Of a stretch of 64,000 nt of DNA, positions 61,113-64,000 are shown piece after piece. The notes beneath the pieces were generated by a model. That model had not been told where the DNA came from, searched no databases, and saw only the letters and a list, made by a program, of their open reading frames with translations. Source of the DNA: Rattus norvegicus (Eukaryota > Chordata > Mammalia > Rodentia > Muridae). A program made the translations under genes and the position numbers. Location of the stretch: NCBI RefSeq assembly GCF_036323735.1, contig NC_086021.1, positions 134,134,976 through 134,198,975 on the forward strand, read 5' to 3'. How positions within the stretch are numbered: the stretch's first letter is position 1; each line of letters starts with the position of its first letter.

Positions 61113-62157
61113 AGCCAGCAAAAGTAAGCAAGACACTTAAACCTCTCTTTTTAATCAGTTTGTCTGTGAGAGGATCTTAACCGCTCATCACTGGACTCTA
61201 AGGAGAGCAGGAACTCTGTGTTCAGAGCAATCATAAGATGGAGAAGTGGGAGGTCCTCCTAGGACCCATGAGTGAGCACAGACGTGTGAGACACCACAGT
61301 CCTTCAGTTGCCTACACTGCATTCTTCCTTTGGCCAATGTGATTTAGAAGACAACGTTCAGACACTTATGTCTGCTGATGTTATTAAACAATAACATGTA
61401 TTGGAGAAGTTGGGGACCCTGTGTAAAACCTTGATGTCACAGGCTGAGATTCTGAAGTTAGTTTGGAATGCATCCAAACACCAAAGATTGTCTCTAAACA
61501 TGTAATATCATTTAAGGGGTGAGATTGTTAGGTTTGGGGAATTTTGAAGGAGAGTATTTTTAGAATATTCCATCAAACTAAATCAATAACCTAAGCCTTT
61601 CCCTTCCTTAATCTTTTCTTTCATCAAAATCTTGTTGATTGGAAGCCTAATCCAAAGACAGAGGATAGTGAGTAGGGGAGCTTTAAAGCAATGAGCCCAA
61701 CCTCCACCCTTTCTGATTTGACTCCAGGGACACATCCTGATAGGACTGATAAATGTTCCTAATGAGATGCAACAGTGACTGGCAGCTTCTGGGATTAATG
61801 CACGTTTAAATAGTAAAGAGAATTAAAGCCAGAAAAAGAAATCTTCCCACAGTTGTGGGGGGGGGGGGGCACACTCACAAAAGAGCTTAGAAAGCAAGTT
61901 AGGTGATTCAAGCAAATGCTAGAGGGTTTGGGGTTTGTTTTCCTCTTTGATAAGCCAATGTAAATATATTCATCTGGTCCAAAGAGTCAGGAAATTCAAT
62001 GTATTAGAAGTTTCATTCCCTCACAGTGGATTCATCCTTCTGGTATACCTGGACTGGATTCTACATATTACAAATAAAATCTTTAGATAAGCCCCTGTTG
62101 TGTTGCTTTCTATACATGATTCATAACTGAGTCTTAATGTTTGCTATAAAAATAATG

Positions 62158-62348
62158 GCAAGAGCTGATGTTTATTGAGCACTTGCTAAAATCTCGATAC
62201 AGCCAGAGTATTTCCCAGACGTTTATTTCAGGAATGATCAAAACGATGCTATTAAGTACATGCCATTCCCAGCCTCGCTTTACAAATGGGGACGCAAAGC
62301 CAGAGGGAGACGATGCAGTCAGGGCAGATTGAAACATGGGCCTACCTC
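62158..62348 (+). mobile_element. MIR SINE (ancient mammalian)
   Basis: GAGCTGATGTTTATTGAGCA, CTTGCTAAAATCTCGATACA, CTCGCTTTACAAATGGGGAC and CAGGGCAGATTGAAACATGG keep the MIR order from 5' core to 3' end. Confidence 0.83.
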
Positions 62349-62435
62349 ACCGATGACGAGTCTGGGAGTGTGGAGACAACGAATGCTGTTTTGCAAAGGT
62401 GACTAAGAAACTACAGATGGATCTACCCAGGTACA

Positions 62436-62438
<3 letters not shown>

Positions 62439-62498
<60 letters not shown>
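62439..62498 (+). repeat. AG dinucleotide microsatellite
   Basis: About 29 AG units. Confidence 0.98.
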
Positions 62499-62499
<1 letters not shown>

Positions 62500-62896
62500 A
62501 GGCCTCTTTCATCAAATGCAGTACTCTACATGTGCTTCAAGTCATACCCCCTCCCAACAAACCACCGGTCTCCCCATCACCCTCTTTCTCCCCCCCAATG
62601 TCTCATTTTAATAAAGTATACATTTTTGCCCACTTTTTCCATGTCTACATCCGTGTGTACACAGAAATTGTTTTAAATATTCATAGAATTAGATCTGGAT
62701 TTTGGACCATGGTCTTAACAAAGACTTGCAACACCAGGTCTTGCTGGAAGCAGCCACATTCAAGCTGTTTGATCTCGTGTTTACACAATAACACTGTAAC
62801 AGTGACTTGTGTAAAGTTTTTCATGTGACAAGGAAAAAAAATGGGAAGAATTGTAGAGTCTTAGATTTTCGTAGGAAATATCAACAGAGCCCCTTC

Positions 62897-62900
<4 letters not shown>

Positions 62901-62947
<47 letters not shown>

Positions 62948-62981
62948 TGCACATGCACACACACACACACACACACACACA
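62901..62981 (+). repeat. CA microsatellite with one break
   Basis: Two CA runs are separated by AAACATGCACATG. Confidence 0.97.
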
Positions 62982-63300
62982 TACAGAGCATAAATAAAAT
63001 CTGCAGATAGACATTACATTGGGACAGAATTAAGCTCATTATGATCTCAATGTTGCAATGTGTCCAACAAGGGAATCTATGCATCATGAGGTAATTGTGG
63101 ATACAAGAGCCAACCGTCTGCTAGAGATGTCACCAGAAGGAGAGATAAGGTAAAGTCAAATTCAACCTTTTACACCTTTAAACACTGTCATCAAAAAAAT
63201 GAAGAAATCTTAGTAATAAGATGTGGAGTGTCTACTGAAGGGAAAACTACACAGTAGTTGTCCTTGACTGACTAAGATCAAATGAAAAGTCAGTACTCTC

Positions 63301-63664
63301 TGTGGCGGTTTGCATAAGAATGGACTCCACAGGCTCATATATTTGAATGCTTAGTCACCAGAGAACAGGGTTAGTGGAGAAGGATCAGAAAGTATGGTCT
63401 TGTTTGAAAAAGTGTGTCACTGGGGGGGGTGATCTTTGAGGTTTCAAAAGTCCAAAGCAAGCCCAGGGGCTCTCTTCCTGCTGCCTACAGATATGGACAT
63501 AGAACTCTCACCTTCTCCAGCACCATGTCTGTCTGCATGCCACAATGTTCCCACATGATGATAATGGACTAAGCCTCTAAAGCAAGCCTCAGTTGAATGC
63601 TTTCCCTATAAGAACGCCCGTGGACATGGTGTCTCGCCACAGCAACAGACCCCTGACCAGGACA
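63301..63664 (+). mobile_element. Solo LTR, MaLR (MT-type), with TSD
   Basis: It starts TGTGGCGGTTTGCATAAGAA and ends CCCTGACCAGGACA (364 bp). The interior has GGCTCATATATTTGAATGCT, TCCAGCACCATGTCTGTCTG and TGATGATAATGGACTAAGCC. The TSD CTCTC is at 63296-63300 and 63665-63669. No internal retroviral-like sequence is present. Confidence 0.87.
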
Positions 63665-64000
63665 CTCTCTGAAACTGAACACCGTTACTACTACAAGCGG
63701 AGCACCCCAGCCTAAAATTCTGAGCCACAAAAGGCTATAAAGTCTCAAATTTTTTGAACATTGGCATGATACTTAAAAGTTTAAGATTTCTGGAGAATTT
63801 TAGATTTTGCCTTTCCGGGGTAGGAGTATTCAATTAGGAAAGGTCTATGCAAATATTCCAAAATCTGAAAACCAAAAAAAAAAAAAAAAAATACAAAGTC
63901 TAAATCCAGAAGTACTTCTGGTCCCAAATACCTCAGATAAAGTATTCTTAACCTATTTTCAGGAGACTGATTACTAAAACAAACGAACAAACAAAAAAGG

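Larger units (their letters stand above)
45632..64000 (-). other. Atp8b4 upstream intron (open at the right edge)
   Basis: This is sequence upstream of the first visible coding exon in gene order. It is at least 18.4 kb unless an exon was missed. It holds the nested L1 cluster (about 50370-57585), MaLR LTRs, SINEs and many microsatellites. 46125-47215, 47785-48180, 48260-48640, 48810-49740, 57600-58130, 58370-59050, 59190-59705, 60100-61045, 61115-62155, 62500-62900, 62985-63300 and 63665-64000 show no gene and no element I can name. No CpG island or promoter-like block was seen here. Confidence 0.65.

Overview
This is mammalian nuclear DNA, almost certainly rat (Rattus). Nine young ID (BC1-type) SINEs, B1, B2, B3 and B4 SINEs, MT/ORR-like MaLR LTRs, URR1 DNA transposons and rat-type L1 copies are all present. 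The only host gene I can support is Atp8b4, a P4-ATPase lipid flippase, read on the minus strand. Three consecutive coding exons are visible at 45573-45631, 17781-17894 and 13763-13861. Each has canonical splice sites and matching reading phase. Together they encode the end of the N-terminal cytosolic segment, transmembrane helix M1 and most of M2. The first coding exon (start codon) was not found, so it probably lies beyond 64000; the rest of the gene continues below position 1.

Everything else is intron. Layout on the + strand: 1-13762 is intron downstream of the M2 exon and holds a partial MaLR LTR, B2/B1/ID SINEs, an Lx-type L1 3' UTR with a perfect AT-rich palindrome, and an old L1 composite at 8440-11930 carrying a clean solo LTR. 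13862-17780 is a short intron with an internally deleted L1 whose junction looks like a splice junction. 17895-45572 is a large intron of about 27.7 kb with many SINEs, a B1 with a 29-bp tandem array, two URR1 elements and a near full-length L1 (38440-44683) with intact ORF1 and broken ORF2, ending in about 34 GAA/TTC triplets. 45632-64000 is the upstream intron. It is dominated by an older L1 (about 50370-57585) into which a 1.2-kb young L1 and an ID element have inserted.

All L1 copies except the fragment at 33108-33578 lie antisense to Atp8b4. I found no CRISPR array, operon, rRNA or true tRNA gene, and no evidence for a new enzymatic system. The interesting content is repeat biology: a spliced-type L1 retrocopy, direct L1 repeats flanking a frame-critical exon, a B1-derived minisatellite, an LTR with its empty-site paralogue nearby, and many SINE insertions with exact target-site duplications (TSDs). 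Family names come from remembered consensus sequences and were not checked with a repeat library.
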